From: Marinobacter lutaoensis
GTDB taxonomy: Bacteria > Pseudomonadota > Gammaproteobacteria > Pseudomonadales > Oleiphilaceae
Length of the DNA stretch: 64,000 nt
NCBI RefSeq assembly: GCF_001981305.1
Contig: NZ_MSCW01000007.1
Span: 1-64,000 of the forward strand
Reading direction: 5' to 3'
Of the stretch, positions 17,955 to 25,946 are shown piece by piece. Under the pieces are notes generated by a model. The model did no database searches. It was not told where the DNA came from and saw only the letters and a program-made list of their open reading frames with translations. The first letter of the stretch is position 1, and each line of letters starts with the position of its first letter. The position numbers were made by a program, and so were the translations under genes.

Positions 17955-18099
17955 ACCGACGGGGGGTCGCCGGCCGGGCATCCGGCGACCGGTCTTCCGA
18001 CCGCCCCGGTTCACGGGTTACCGCGGCCTTGCGCAGTGATTGCCAGGCAGAAAACACGCTTTCCGGCGAACCGGCCAACTGAACGGCAGTCCAACTCAC
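17932..18099 (-). CDS. Possible small protein, 55 residues
   Basis: A GTG-started frame preceded by GGAGG at 7 bp. The product begins MSWTAVQLAGSPESVF and has a basic, Arg/Pro/Ser-rich tail. It lies on the minus strand downstream of a Fur-box-like palindrome and its 3' end overlaps the peroxidase gene by 23 bp. No recognisable family. The ribosome-binding site and Fur-like site are the only support, so this may be chance. Confidence 0.3.
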   Translation of the reverse strand: MSWTAVQLAGSPESVFSAWQSLRKAAVTREPGRSEDRSPDARPATPRRSTARRSG

Positions 18100-18155
18100 G
18101 TCCCATCCTCCCCATGTGATGACCACTGAGACTGAATCTAGCACTCACGGAAGTT

Positions 18156-18174
18156 TTTGCAAATCATTCTCATT
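18156..18174. promoter_or_regulatory. Candidate Fur half-palindrome
   Basis: Contains a perfect ATTCTCATT half-site within GCAAATCATTCTCATT; the other half is degenerate (5 of 9). It is located in the 360-bp gap between the peroxidase and imelysin genes, about 57 bp upstream of the possible small minus-strand protein. Confidence 0.5.
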
Positions 18175-18266
18175 AAATTTTAAAATGCTTTCTGGCTGTC
18201 AACCGACTCAGGTCAAATCCCCGGCAAAGTCCCCTTGCTTTGTGTGGATTCAGCCAACATAATCTG

Positions 18267-18285
18267 AACGAGAATCCTTACCATT
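18267..18285 (+). promoter_or_regulatory. Candidate Fur box upstream of the imelysin operon
   Basis: AACGAGAAT-C-CTTACCATT matches the Fur palindrome in 8 of 9 positions on the left and 6 of 9 on the right, 31 bp before the imelysin start codon. The homologous Pseudomonas operon is iron-repressed. Confidence 0.6.
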
Positions 18286-18315
18286 TGTATTTTTTACCCA
18301 CACACGGAGCCCACA

Positions 18316-19611
18316 ATGAAAACACCGTTTCGCCCAGCCCCGCTGGCGCTGACCGTTGCCGCCGTACTGACGGTAGGCTGCACCCACACCCCCTGGTCAA
18401 AGGACACCGCCGCGCCGGTCACCAAAGCGGACGTGGTTGAGCACTACGCCGACCTGGCCTATGCCAACTATCAGGACGCACTGACCACGGCCCGGGCCCT
18501 GGACGAAGCCACCGACCGACTGATCGCCAACCCGACCGATGCCAATCTGGAAGCGGCCAAACAGGCCTGGCTGGCAGCGCGGGTACCCTACCAGCAAACC
18601 GAAGTGTTCCGGTTCGGCAACACCATCGTTGATGACTGGGAAGGCCAGCTCAACGCCTGGCCTCTGGACGAGGGGCTGATCGACTACGTCAAGGCCGACG
18701 ACTACCAACACGAACTCGGCAATGCCGGCGCCACCGCCAACATCATCGCCAACACCCGCATCAACGTGGGCGGTGAAACCATCGACGTGTCCAACCTCAC
18801 GCCGGAGCTGCTTGCCAACCTGAACGAAATCGGCGGTTCCGAGGCCAACGTCGCCACCGGTTACCACGCCATCGAGTTTCTGCTGTGGGGGCAGGACCTG
18901 CACGGTTTCGAGCTGGGTGCCGGCGAGCGCCCGGTCTCCGACTACGTGACCGGCGCCGGCTGTACCCACGGTCACTGTGATCGGCGTGCCCAATACCTGG
19001 ACGCAGTCACCGACCTGCTGGTCTCCGACCTGGAATGGATGGTCGACCAATGGGCGCCGGGCCATGACGACAACTACCGGGCCCAGCTGCTGGCGGCGGA
19101 CGCCAACGACGGCGTCCAGAAAATGCTGTTCGGCATGGGCTCCCTGTCCCTCGGCGAGCTGGCGGGCGAGCGGATGAAGGTTGCCCTGGAAGCGAACTCC
19201 TACGAGGATGAGCACGACTGTTTCAGCGACAACACCCACAACTCCCATTACTACAATGGCCAGGGCATCCAGAACGTCTACACCGGCAGCTACCGCCGCG
19301 TGGACGGCCGCCTGGTCGAGGGGCCGTCCCTGTCCGATCTGGTCCGGCAAACCAATCCGGAACTGGATGCCCGCCTCAACGCCCAGCTGGAAGCCAGCAT
19401 GAAAGCCCTGGGGCTGCTGAAAGCCAAGGCCGAGTCCAGCCAGGCACCGATGCGCTTTGACATGATGATCGCCCCCGGCAACGCCGCCGGTGCGAAAATC
19501 GTGAACGGTGCTATCATGGCGCTGGTCGAGCAGACCGGCTCCATTGAGCAGGCCGCCCAGGAACTGGGCATCGAGGCGCTGTCTCCGGACGACGCCGGCC
19601 ACAGCTTCTGA
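18316..19611 (+). CDS. Imelysin-family (peptidase M75) lipoprotein, iron-regulated
   Basis: A 431-residue periplasmic lipoprotein: leader with lipobox LTVGC (Cys22), then the imelysin helical-bundle domain. The GxHxxE metal motif is intact as GYHAIE (residues 182-187), the pair EfeO-like proteins use for metal binding. Related proteins are IrpA and P. aeruginosa IcmP (PA4370), the latter reported as an insulin-cleaving metalloproteinase. It leads a four-gene operon imelysin-DUF1111-imelysin-DUF1513 with the same order as PA4370-PA4373. GGAG at 7 bp supports the ATG at 18316. The role is probably periplasmic iron binding or delivery; proteolysis is less certain. Confidence 0.93.
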   Translation: MKTPFRPAPLALTVAAVLTVGCTHTPWSKDTAAPVTKADVVEHYADLAYANYQDALTTARALDEATDRLIANPTDANLEAAKQAWLAARVPYQQTEVFRFGNTIVDDWEGQLNAWPLDEGLIDYVKADDYQHELGNAGATANIIANTRINVGGETIDVSNLTPELLANLNEIGGSEANVATGYHAIEFLLWGQDLHGFELGAGERPVSDYVTGAGCTHGHCDRRAQYLDAVTDLLVSDLEWMVDQWAPGHDDNYRAQLLAADANDGVQKMLFGMGSLSLGELAGERMKVALEANSYEDEHDCFSDNTHNSHYYNGQGIQNVYTGSYRRVDGRLVEGPSLSDLVRQTNPELDARLNAQLEASMKALGLLKAKAESSQAPMRFDMMIAPGNAAGAKIVNGAIMALVEQTGSIEQAAQELGIEALSPDDAGHSF

Positions 19612-19632
19612 CCGATACGGTCTGCCAGATCC

Positions 19633-19663
19633 GGATATCGGGAGCCAAAGGCTCCCGATATCC
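19633..19663 (+). other. Intercistronic 14-bp perfect hairpin
   Basis: GGATATCGGGAGCC and its exact complement are separated by AAA. No T-tract follows, so it looks more like an mRNA-stabilising or processing element between the imelysin and DUF1111 genes than a terminator. A second 11-bp stem, AGCCATGGAAA/TTTCCATGGCT (19681-19691 with 19714-19724), follows at once. Confidence 0.65.
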
Positions 19664-19749
19664 TGTAAAGACCAAGAACGAGCCATGGAAAGCCTGTTTC
19701 GAATGACGCGGGTTTTCCATGGCTTCTTCAATTGATGCGTGAGTGATTC

Positions 19750-21159
19750 ATGAAACGACACCGTCTACTCCCAGCCCTGGCGCTGGCGCTCGGGGCCGCC
19801 CCGGTGCTGGCCGACAGCCATGCCGGCTATCCGATCCAGACCACCCCGATGACCGGCGGCGAAGGCACGGTCGAGCAGTCCGACACCAACGCCTATTCCC
19901 TGCCCCAGGCCAACCTGTCCATGACCAAGCGCCTGGACTTCAGCGTCGGCAACAGTTTCTTCCGTAACCCCTGGGTGGAGGCACCGGCCAGCACCGACGC
20001 CCGCGACGGCCTCGGCCCCCTGTTCAACACCAATTCCTGCCAGGGGTGCCACCTGAAGGACGGCCGGGGCAACCCGCCCAGCGCGGACGCTCCTTCGGTG
20101 TCCCTGTTCCTGCGGCTGGCAGTTCCGGCCGATCCGGACACGGACGCGGAGATTCTCCGTGTCCACGGTTTCAAACCCGCCCCCGTCTACGGCAGCCAAC
20201 TGCAGACCTCGGCCCTGCCCGCCGCCCGGCCGGAGGCCGACCTGATCGTGGAGTGGCAGCCGCTCACCCGGACCCTGGCCGACGGCACCCAGGTGGCACT
20301 GCGCCAGCCCCGGTACCGGATTGAAAACCCCAACTACGGCCCCCTGCCGGACAACCTGCTGATCTCCCCGCGGGTGGCGCCCCAGATGATTGGCATGGGC
20401 CTGCTGGAGGCGATTCCCATCGATACCCTGGCCGCCCAGGCAGACCCGGACGACCGTGATGGCGACGGCATCTCCGGCAAGCTCAACCAGGTCTGGGACC
20501 TGGCCAGCCAGCAAACCGTGCCCGGCCGGTTCGGCTGGAAGGCCGGCGAGCCGAGTGTTCACCAGCAGAGCATGGGCGCCTTCGCCGGTGACATGGGGCT
20601 GACGTCCACCCTCAAACCGACCACCGATTGCACGCCCGAGCAGCAGTGCGAACGGTTCGCCTCCGGCGGGGAACCGGAAGTCAGCGACAAGGTGGCCAGT
20701 TTCGTGACCTTCTACGCCAAGAGCCTGGCGGTTCCGGCCCGACGCAATCTGGATGCGCCCTCGGTGCGCCGGGGCGCGGAGCTGTTCAACGAGAGTGGCT
20801 GCGCCGCCTGTCACCGGCCGACCTACCAGACCGGCGAGGTCGCCGAGCGTCCGGACCTGAGCCACCAGACCATCTGGCCCTACACCGACCTGCTGCTCCA
20901 CGATATGGGCCCGGGCCTGGCCGACGGCCGCCCGGAGTTCCTGGCCGACGGCAACGAATGGCGCACGCCGCCGCTGTGGGGTATTGGCCTTGCACAAGTG
21001 GTGAACCCGCTGGCAGGCTACCTCCACGATGGCCGGGCCCGCACCCTGGAGGAAGCCATCCTCTGGCACGGTGGCGAGGCCCAGGCCGCGGCCGACCGGT
21101 ACAGCCGCCTTCCGGCGGAGGACCGCCAAGCGCTGATCGACTTCCTGCAATCGCTCTAA
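19750..21159 (+). CDS. DUF1111 diheme oxidoreductase (di-heme oxidoredox family)
   Basis: A 469-residue periplasmic cytochrome: signal peptide ending near PVLADSHA, then a DUF1111 domain with two haem c sites, CQGCH (97-101) and CAACH (351-355). The region DPDDRDGDGISGKLN resembles a Ca-binding loop and FGWKAGEPSVHQQ is typical of the family. It corresponds to PA4371 in the Pseudomonas operon. It would pass electrons during metal oxidation or reduction beside the two imelysins, by analogy with EfeO working with the haem protein EfeB; the reaction itself is unproven. The 138-bp gap upstream holds two hairpins, and 9 bp separate it from the next gene. Confidence 0.92.
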   Translation: MKRHRLLPALALALGAAPVLADSHAGYPIQTTPMTGGEGTVEQSDTNAYSLPQANLSMTKRLDFSVGNSFFRNPWVEAPASTDARDGLGPLFNTNSCQGCHLKDGRGNPPSADAPSVSLFLRLAVPADPDTDAEILRVHGFKPAPVYGSQLQTSALPAARPEADLIVEWQPLTRTLADGTQVALRQPRYRIENPNYGPLPDNLLISPRVAPQMIGMGLLEAIPIDTLAAQADPDDRDGDGISGKLNQVWDLASQQTVPGRFGWKAGEPSVHQQSMGAFAGDMGLTSTLKPTTDCTPEQQCERFASGGEPEVSDKVASFVTFYAKSLAVPARRNLDAPSVRRGAELFNESGCAACHRPTYQTGEVAERPDLSHQTIWPYTDLLLHDMGPGLADGRPEFLADGNEWRTPPLWGIGLAQVVNPLAGYLHDGRARTLEEAILWHGGEAQAAADRYSRLPAEDRQALIDFLQSL

Positions 21160-21168
21160 GGTACTGAC

Positions 21169-22212
21169 ATGCAACGACTGACCCGACTGCTGCTCGCCTG
21201 CACCTGGCTGCTGGCTTCCGGACTCGCCGTCGCCGGCGACACCACGGACCTCGACCGCCAAGCCCGACACCTCTGGTATGACGGCATCCTGTCCGGCTAC
21301 CAGGCCCTGGCCCGGGAAGCCCAGACCTTCGCCCGGGTTGCCGGTGATTACTGCCAGGCTCCGGAGCAGACCACCCTGGCGCAGGTACGGGATGCCTGGC
21401 AACGGGCATTCCTGGCCTGGCAGGCGGTACGTTTCGTCGATTTCGGGCCGGTGGAAAACGACAACCGGGCCTGGCAGTTCCAGTTCTGGCCCGATCCGAA
21501 GAACCTGGTCGCCCGCAAGGCCCGGGCGCTGCTGACCTCCGGCGCCCCGGTGACCCGGGAGCAGGTGGAACAGGGTGGCGTCGCCGTCCAGGGTTTCCCC
21601 ATGGCTGAGTATCTGTTGTTCGACGACGCTTTCGGCACCAGCGACCAGGCGTTGCCGGCAACGTCCAGCTGCGCCCTGCTGACCGCGGTGGCCGGCCACA
21701 TCGCCGACAACAGCCAGCAACTGCTGGCCGACTGGCAGGCGTTCCGGCCCCACTATCTCGACACCGCCCAGTTCCGCGACACCACCCTGCGTGCCGGCGT
21801 CGCCGCCCTGGAAATTCTGGAAGAGCGACGCCTGGCCCAGCCCATGGGGCTGCGCGGCACGGGCAAACGCTCCGTCTACGTCGCCGACGCTTGGCGCAGC
21901 GGCCGCAGCCTGGCCGGCATCGAAGCCTCGGTGCGCGGTCTGCACCAGTACTTTTTCCCGGGACTGGCGTTGCTGCTTGAGCACAGTGACCAGCCGGAAC
22001 TGGGCCCATGGATCGACGCCCAGTTCGGGGAAGTCCTGGAGCACTTCCCGGCGCTGCGCCAGCCGATGGCCCCCCTGCTGGCCCCCGAGGGCCATTTTGG
22101 CGCCCTGCAGGGCCTGTACGTGGACCTGTCCCAGCTGGCCGTCCTGGTCAATGACCAGGCGGCGGTTGCCCTCGGCGTGGTCCGTGGCTTCAATTCCAGC
22201 GACGGTGACTGA
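21169..22212 (+). CDS. Second imelysin-family periplasmic protein (His-less GxxxxE type)
   Basis: A 347-residue secreted protein: signal peptide (LLLACTWLLASGLAVAGD) and an imelysin domain. The metal motif of the first imelysin is changed here to GFPMAE (residues 142-147), losing the His. The partner segment EYLLFDD is kept, as I recall for this branch of the family, so it is likely a paralogue with altered metal chemistry and not a damaged gene. It corresponds to PA4372 by order. It is tightly packed, 9 bp after the DUF1111 gene and 12 bp before the DUF1513 gene, so co-transcribed. Confidence 0.9.
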   Translation: MQRLTRLLLACTWLLASGLAVAGDTTDLDRQARHLWYDGILSGYQALAREAQTFARVAGDYCQAPEQTTLAQVRDAWQRAFLAWQAVRFVDFGPVENDNRAWQFQFWPDPKNLVARKARALLTSGAPVTREQVEQGGVAVQGFPMAEYLLFDDAFGTSDQALPATSSCALLTAVAGHIADNSQQLLADWQAFRPHYLDTAQFRDTTLRAGVAALEILEERRLAQPMGLRGTGKRSVYVADAWRSGRSLAGIEASVRGLHQYFFPGLALLLEHSDQPELGPWIDAQFGEVLEHFPALRQPMAPLLAPEGHFGALQGLYVDLSQLAVLVNDQAAVALGVVRGFNSSDGD

Positions 22213-22224
22213 GGAGGCGGCGAC

Positions 22225-23322
22225 ATGGCGCAGCTGAACCGCAGGCGTTTTCTCCAGGGCGGACTGGCCGGAAGCCTGGCCCTGACGCTGACCGGGTGCG
22301 GCTTGCTGCCCCGCACGACCGGGCCGGCGCCGGATCAGTACGGCGGTGCGTTGGGGCTCCCCGACGGCACGTTCGGGGTTGGCGTCGTCGACCGTCGGGG
22401 TCGGCTGCTGTGGCAATCGCCGGTGGCCACCCGCTGCCACAGCGGCTGCAACCGGCCGGCGGCGGACGAAATCCTGTTCTTCGAGCGGCGTCCGGGCTGG
22501 TCCTTTTATGTGTTCGACCGTCACACCGGCGAGCGCCGCTACCACATCCGGGCCGCCGACGGCGAACATTTCGTCGGACACGGGGTGTTCTCTCCCGACG
22601 GCCGCTGGCTGTACGCCACCGCCAGCCGCTACGAGGAAGGCGAAGCCATCGTCGCGGTATACGATGCCCGGAACGGGTACCGGCGGGCCGACACCTTCGA
22701 TCTGGGCGGTATCGGCCCGCACCAGATCACCCTGCATCCGGACGGCGATACCCTGGTGGTCGGCCTGGGCGGCATTCTCACCCATCCGGACTATGACCGA
22801 ATCAAACTGAATCTGGACACCATGGACCCGGCCCTGGTCCTGATGGACCGCCACAGCGGCGAGATCGTCGGCCGCGTCCGGCCCGGCCATCATCACCAGA
22901 GCACCCGCCATGTGGACGTTGGCCCCGACGGCACCGTGTATGTCGCCTACCAGTACCAGGGCCCCCGTTATGAAACGCCCGCGCTACTGTCCCGGCTCGA
23001 GGGCGGCCAGCTACGGGAGATCCGGTTCGAGGACGACACCCAGGCGGCTCTGGCCAACTACATCGCCAGTGTCATCGCCCACCCGGAAAACGATCTGGTG
23101 GCCGCAACCTCTCCGGTCGGCGGCACCGCGGTGATATTCGAGGGGCCCAGCGGCCGACTGCGGGCCCGGCTGTCGCTGCCGGACTGCGCCGGTATCCAGC
23201 CACTGGCCGGCGGCGACTTTCTGATTTCCTCCGGGCGCGGCAAGCTGGTCCGGCTCGGCGGCGACAACCGCCCGACGGAACTGGCCAGCCTGCCGGTTTA
23301 CTGGGACCACCATCTGGTGTGA
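22225..23322 (+). CDS. DUF1513 Tat-exported lipoprotein, beta-propeller-like
   Basis: A 365-residue protein with a twin-arginine leader (NRRRFLQGG) running into a lipobox (LTLTGC, Cys27), so Tat-secreted and lipidated. The rest has repeated beta motifs (GHGVFSPDGRWLYAT, HPDGDTLVVGLGG, HHQSTRHVDVGPDGTVYVAYQ), suggesting a seven-bladed propeller. It is the last functional member of the imelysin operon and the PA4373 counterpart. Tat export implies folding before secretion, possibly with a cofactor or partner. GGAGG lies 7 bp before the ATG. Function unknown; an electron- or metal-transfer scaffold is plausible. Confidence 0.9.
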   Translation: MAQLNRRRFLQGGLAGSLALTLTGCGLLPRTTGPAPDQYGGALGLPDGTFGVGVVDRRGRLLWQSPVATRCHSGCNRPAADEILFFERRPGWSFYVFDRHTGERRYHIRAADGEHFVGHGVFSPDGRWLYATASRYEEGEAIVAVYDARNGYRRADTFDLGGIGPHQITLHPDGDTLVVGLGGILTHPDYDRIKLNLDTMDPALVLMDRHSGEIVGRVRPGHHHQSTRHVDVGPDGTVYVAYQYQGPRYETPALLSRLEGGQLREIRFEDDTQAALANYIASVIAHPENDLVAATSPVGGTAVIFEGPSGRLRARLSLPDCAGIQPLAGGDFLISSGRGKLVRLGGDNRPTELASLPVYWDHHLV

Positions 23323-23394
23323 ACCGCCCCCTGACCTTCAGGGCCGGGATCGCTGCGGCTATCCCTGGCCCTCATGTGTCAGGAGGACGACACC

Positions 23395-23660
23395 TTGTCG
23401 AACCACCATCCGGATACCCTGGACCCGCTCTACAGCCTGATCGCCAACGAGGAAGACGCCCGGGTCTGCAAGGACATTCCCGAGTCGGCCTGCCGGGACG
23501 TCCCCCGGAATTTCTTTCTGATCCTCGCCAGCAACGTACTGACCCAGCTCGGAGATCGGCCGATCGGCCCCTGGACATGGCCGGTGGCAACAAGCGCACC
23601 GATGACACCGCCGTGAGCAACACCGTCATCGGTATGCTGCTCCTGGTCACCGGTGTCTGA
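23395..23660 (+). pseudogene. MFS transporter remnant, internally deleted and frameshifted
   Basis: A good AGGAGG site and TTG start give about 55 residues (SNHHPDTLDPLYSLIANEED... to ILASNVLTQLGD) that look like the N-terminus of a Pseudomonas/Marinobacter MFS transporter. Near 23560-23572 the similarity jumps to a different frame with DMAGGNKRTD and VSNTVIGMLLLVTGV, which I recall from deep inside the same protein, and stops at 23660. An intact copy should be over 400 residues, so most of the gene has been lost. It lies directly after the DUF1513 gene, suggesting that the operon once carried a permease. Confidence 0.65.
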
Positions 23661-23672
23661 GCGGAGCTACCG

Positions 23673-24035
23673 CTACACCGGCTTTCCCTCGTTCAGGGCC
23701 AGGGCCCCCTTGACGATCCGGTAGATGGCCCAGATCGAGGTGCCCAACAAAATGAACCAGCCAATGATCAGGGGCACGGTCAGCATGCCGATCACCCCCC
23801 ACAGCAGCGCGATCCAGAACGTCCGGATCTGCCAGCGGAAATGACGTTCGATCCAGGTGCCCCGCACGTCATCGAGCTTGAGATAATTGAGAATCACCCC
23901 CGCCAGCGCGGTCACGCCCCCCAGAAAGAAGGCCAGCGCCTGCAGGATATAGACCGCCACGGCCAGGTTCCGGGCCGGGTCGGAGCGCTGCTCACGGGGG
24001 TCGGGGTTCGCCGGAATGTAGTCGGGTTCGGCCAA
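23673..24035 (-). CDS. Small integral membrane protein, DUF4870/Tic20-like
   Basis: A 120-residue inner-membrane protein with a polar N-terminus and about three hydrophobic helices (ILQALAFFLGGVTALAGVILNYL, FWIALLWGVIGMLTVPLIIGWFILL, then a short third). It has the spacing of small DUF4870-type proteins, including the RHFRWQIRTFW loop. Function unknown. It converges on the MFS remnant, 12 bp away, and is 61 bp downstream of the chemoreceptor gene on the same strand. Confidence 0.8.
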   Translation of the reverse strand: MAEPDYIPANPDPREQRSDPARNLAVAVYILQALAFFLGGVTALAGVILNYLKLDDVRGTWIERHFRWQIRTFWIALLWGVIGMLTVPLIIGWFILLGTSIWAIYRIVKGALALNEGKPV

Positions 24036-24096
24036 AATCTGTTCTCCAGGGACAAGGGAAACGCCAGTCTATCACAGCGCCCGGGCCAGGCCGCCG

Positions 24097-25737
24097 TCAA
24101 CGCGCCTCCGGCCGATACCCCAACCGGAAACCACCCCAGTGCCTGCCGTTCACGTAGATGGGCACGGACAGGTCGTGCATGATTTCACCGGTATCGCGGC
24201 GATAAGTCTGCAACAGCATGGCCTGGGTGTGGGTGCCACAGCGGATGCCGGTCCGGTCGTTGAACAGCCGCTTACTGCGGCTCCGGACCAGGTCCACGTC
24301 CGGATCGCCCGTGGGGGCGTGGGCAAACGCCTGGTTGTGGGTGGGCACATAGCCGTCCCGGGCACAGGCAATGGAAAACACCAGCGCCTCGTGAGACTGT
24401 TTGATCCGTTCCTGAATGGCCGGAAGATGCTGATCGGTGAAGCCGTCGAAACGGGTGGAGTACTTCTGCGGCCGGGTGTTGGGGATGGGCTCCCGGTGGC
24501 TGTCGAACAGGTCGGCCTCGCTCAGACGGCCTTCGCGAATGGCCTGCTCGAACAACTGTCCCACCTGCTCGGCTCCGGCCCGGGCCTGCTCGTAGAAGAA
24601 GCGGTGGTAACTGGCCTCGCTGTTCAGGGCAAAGGCCGCGTTCCCCTGCTCCGCCAGCTCCATCAGCGTGCCGGCCTGTTCCGCCAGCCCGGCCACGCTC
24701 TGGTCACTTTCGGAAATCTGGTCCTTGAGGGTCTCGATGGCGGCGAACACCCGGGCCAAGCTCTGTTCGTTGGCCTGATCAATCTCGGCGATACGGGCGA
24801 CCTGCTGCTGGACCCGATCGGACTGGTCACGAATCTGTTCCAGCCGTTCGCCCACGCTTTCCACCGACGCCAAGCCGCTGTCGACACCCTGGGCAAGATC
24901 CTCGATTCGTTGCACGATCAGTGCCGTGTCGGAACGGATCTCCTCCAGCGTTTCCGAAACCTCGCTGGTGGCTTGACCGGTGCGACTGGCCAGCTGCCGG
25001 ACTTCGTCGGCCACCACCGCGAACCCCCGCCCCTGTTCCCCCGCCCGCGCCGCTTCGATGGCCGCGTTCAGGGCCAGCAGGTTGGTCTGCTCGGCAATCC
25101 CCTGGATGGTGGCGGTGACCCCCTGTATCCGGTTGGACTTCTCGTTCAGTTCCTGGATCAGCCGGAGGTTTTCTCCCGATTGCCGGTGCACCTGCCGCAC
25201 CCGTTCGATCGCCTCGGCCAGCGCCGCCCGCCCTTCCTCGCTGGTGACACTGGCCTGGTGGGCCATGGTGGCGGCATCGGTGGCCTGCTGCGACGACTCC
25301 CGGACACTCGCGGTGATCTGCCCGGCATAGTCGGCCATCTGGGCGATTTCATCGACCTGGCGGTCCAGGCGCAGCTTAAGCTGATCCACCGCATGGGACA
25401 CCTGGGCCGCGGATATGGCGTTGCGATCGGCGCTGCCGGACAAGGTCTCCACCAGCGCCCGGCCCGCCTGGGCGTCCGCCAGCAGGCCGGCACACCGCTT
25501 CCGGAGCGGATCGTCCTCGGCCAGACGTCCCTCGGCCAAGGCCGCCAGCCGGCGATCGAGCGGGTCCAGGACCCGGACGATGACAAAGACCAGCGCCCCC
25601 GCCAGCCCCAGAACAAGCCCCATCAACAGGGCCGTCACATCCAGGCCGAAGAAGGTCGCCATCACGACCTCCACCAGGACCAGGCCGAGCGCGACCGCCA
25701 GCCCCCAGTACATCGCAGTCCGATCAAGCAGTCCCAT
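24097..25737 (-). CDS. Methyl-accepting chemotaxis protein with a C-terminal sensor domain
   Basis: A 546-residue chemoreceptor. Two adjacent N-terminal membrane helices (about 10-30 and 33-55) leave almost no periplasmic loop. The signalling domain follows, with the conserved tip [20 protein letters not shown] near residue 215, where CheA and CheW bind. After it comes a C-terminal domain of about 190 residues ([36 protein letters not shown]) resembling Cache-like sensor modules. The sensing unit is therefore cytoplasmic and placed after the signalling domain. The stimulus is unknown. Start ATG at 25735-25737; single gene. Confidence 0.9.
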   Translation of the reverse strand: MGLLDRTAMYWGLAVALGLVLVEVVMATFFGLDVTALLMGLVLGLAGALVFVIVRVLDPLDRRLAALAEGRLAEDDPLRKRCAGLLADAQAGRALVETLSGSADRNAISAAQVSHAVDQLKLRLDRQVDEIAQMADYAGQITASVRESSQQATDAATMAHQASVTSEEGRAALAEAIERVRQVHRQSGENLRLIQELNEKSNRIQGVTATIQGIAEQTNLLALNAAIEAARAGEQGRGFAVVADEVRQLASRTGQATSEVSETLEEIRSDTALIVQRIEDLAQGVDSGLASVESVGERLEQIRDQSDRVQQQVARIAEIDQANEQSLARVFAAIETLKDQISESDQSVAGLAEQAGTLMELAEQGNAAFALNSEASYHRFFYEQARAGAEQVGQLFEQAIREGRLSEADLFDSHREPIPNTRPQKYSTRFDGFTDQHLPAIQERIKQSHEALVFSIACARDGYVPTHNQAFAHAPTGDPDVDLVRSRSKRLFNDRTGIRCGTHTQAMLLQTYRRDTGEIMHDLSVPIYVNGRHWGGFRLGYRPEAR

Positions 25738-25878
25738 AACCGTTCCATCGTTATTGTTGTTGGTTTCACATTGGTACTCACACCATCCGCCAGCCTAATG
25801 AATCGTGCCGGCTGAATAACTCATACTTTAGTGCAGTCATGGGGAGTATCGGCCAAATCCGACGATTCTAAAACCACA

Positions 25879-25927
25879 ACGCCGAAGGCCCGGACGACAC
25901 GTCTGGTATCGTCCGGGCCTTCGGCGT
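25879..25927 (-). terminator. Long intrinsic-terminator-like hairpin after phoX
   Basis: A perfect 19-bp stem ACGCCGAAGGCCCGGACGA with its complement around an 11-nt loop, 19 bp beyond the PhoX stop. The following T-run on the minus strand is short (GGTTTTA), so termination may be partial. Confidence 0.75.
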
Positions 25928-25946
25928 GATCGGTGGCCGGTGGTGA

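Noticed and set aside
21592..21612. His-less GxHxxE motif in the second imelysin as a damaged active site
   Set aside because: From memory this branch of the family normally lacks the His, so the change is probably ancestral and not a defect.
19765..22911. 1,048-residue open frame on the minus strand
   Set aside because: Antisense to the DUF1111, second imelysin and DUF1513 genes, all with clear motifs; composition is that of a shadow.
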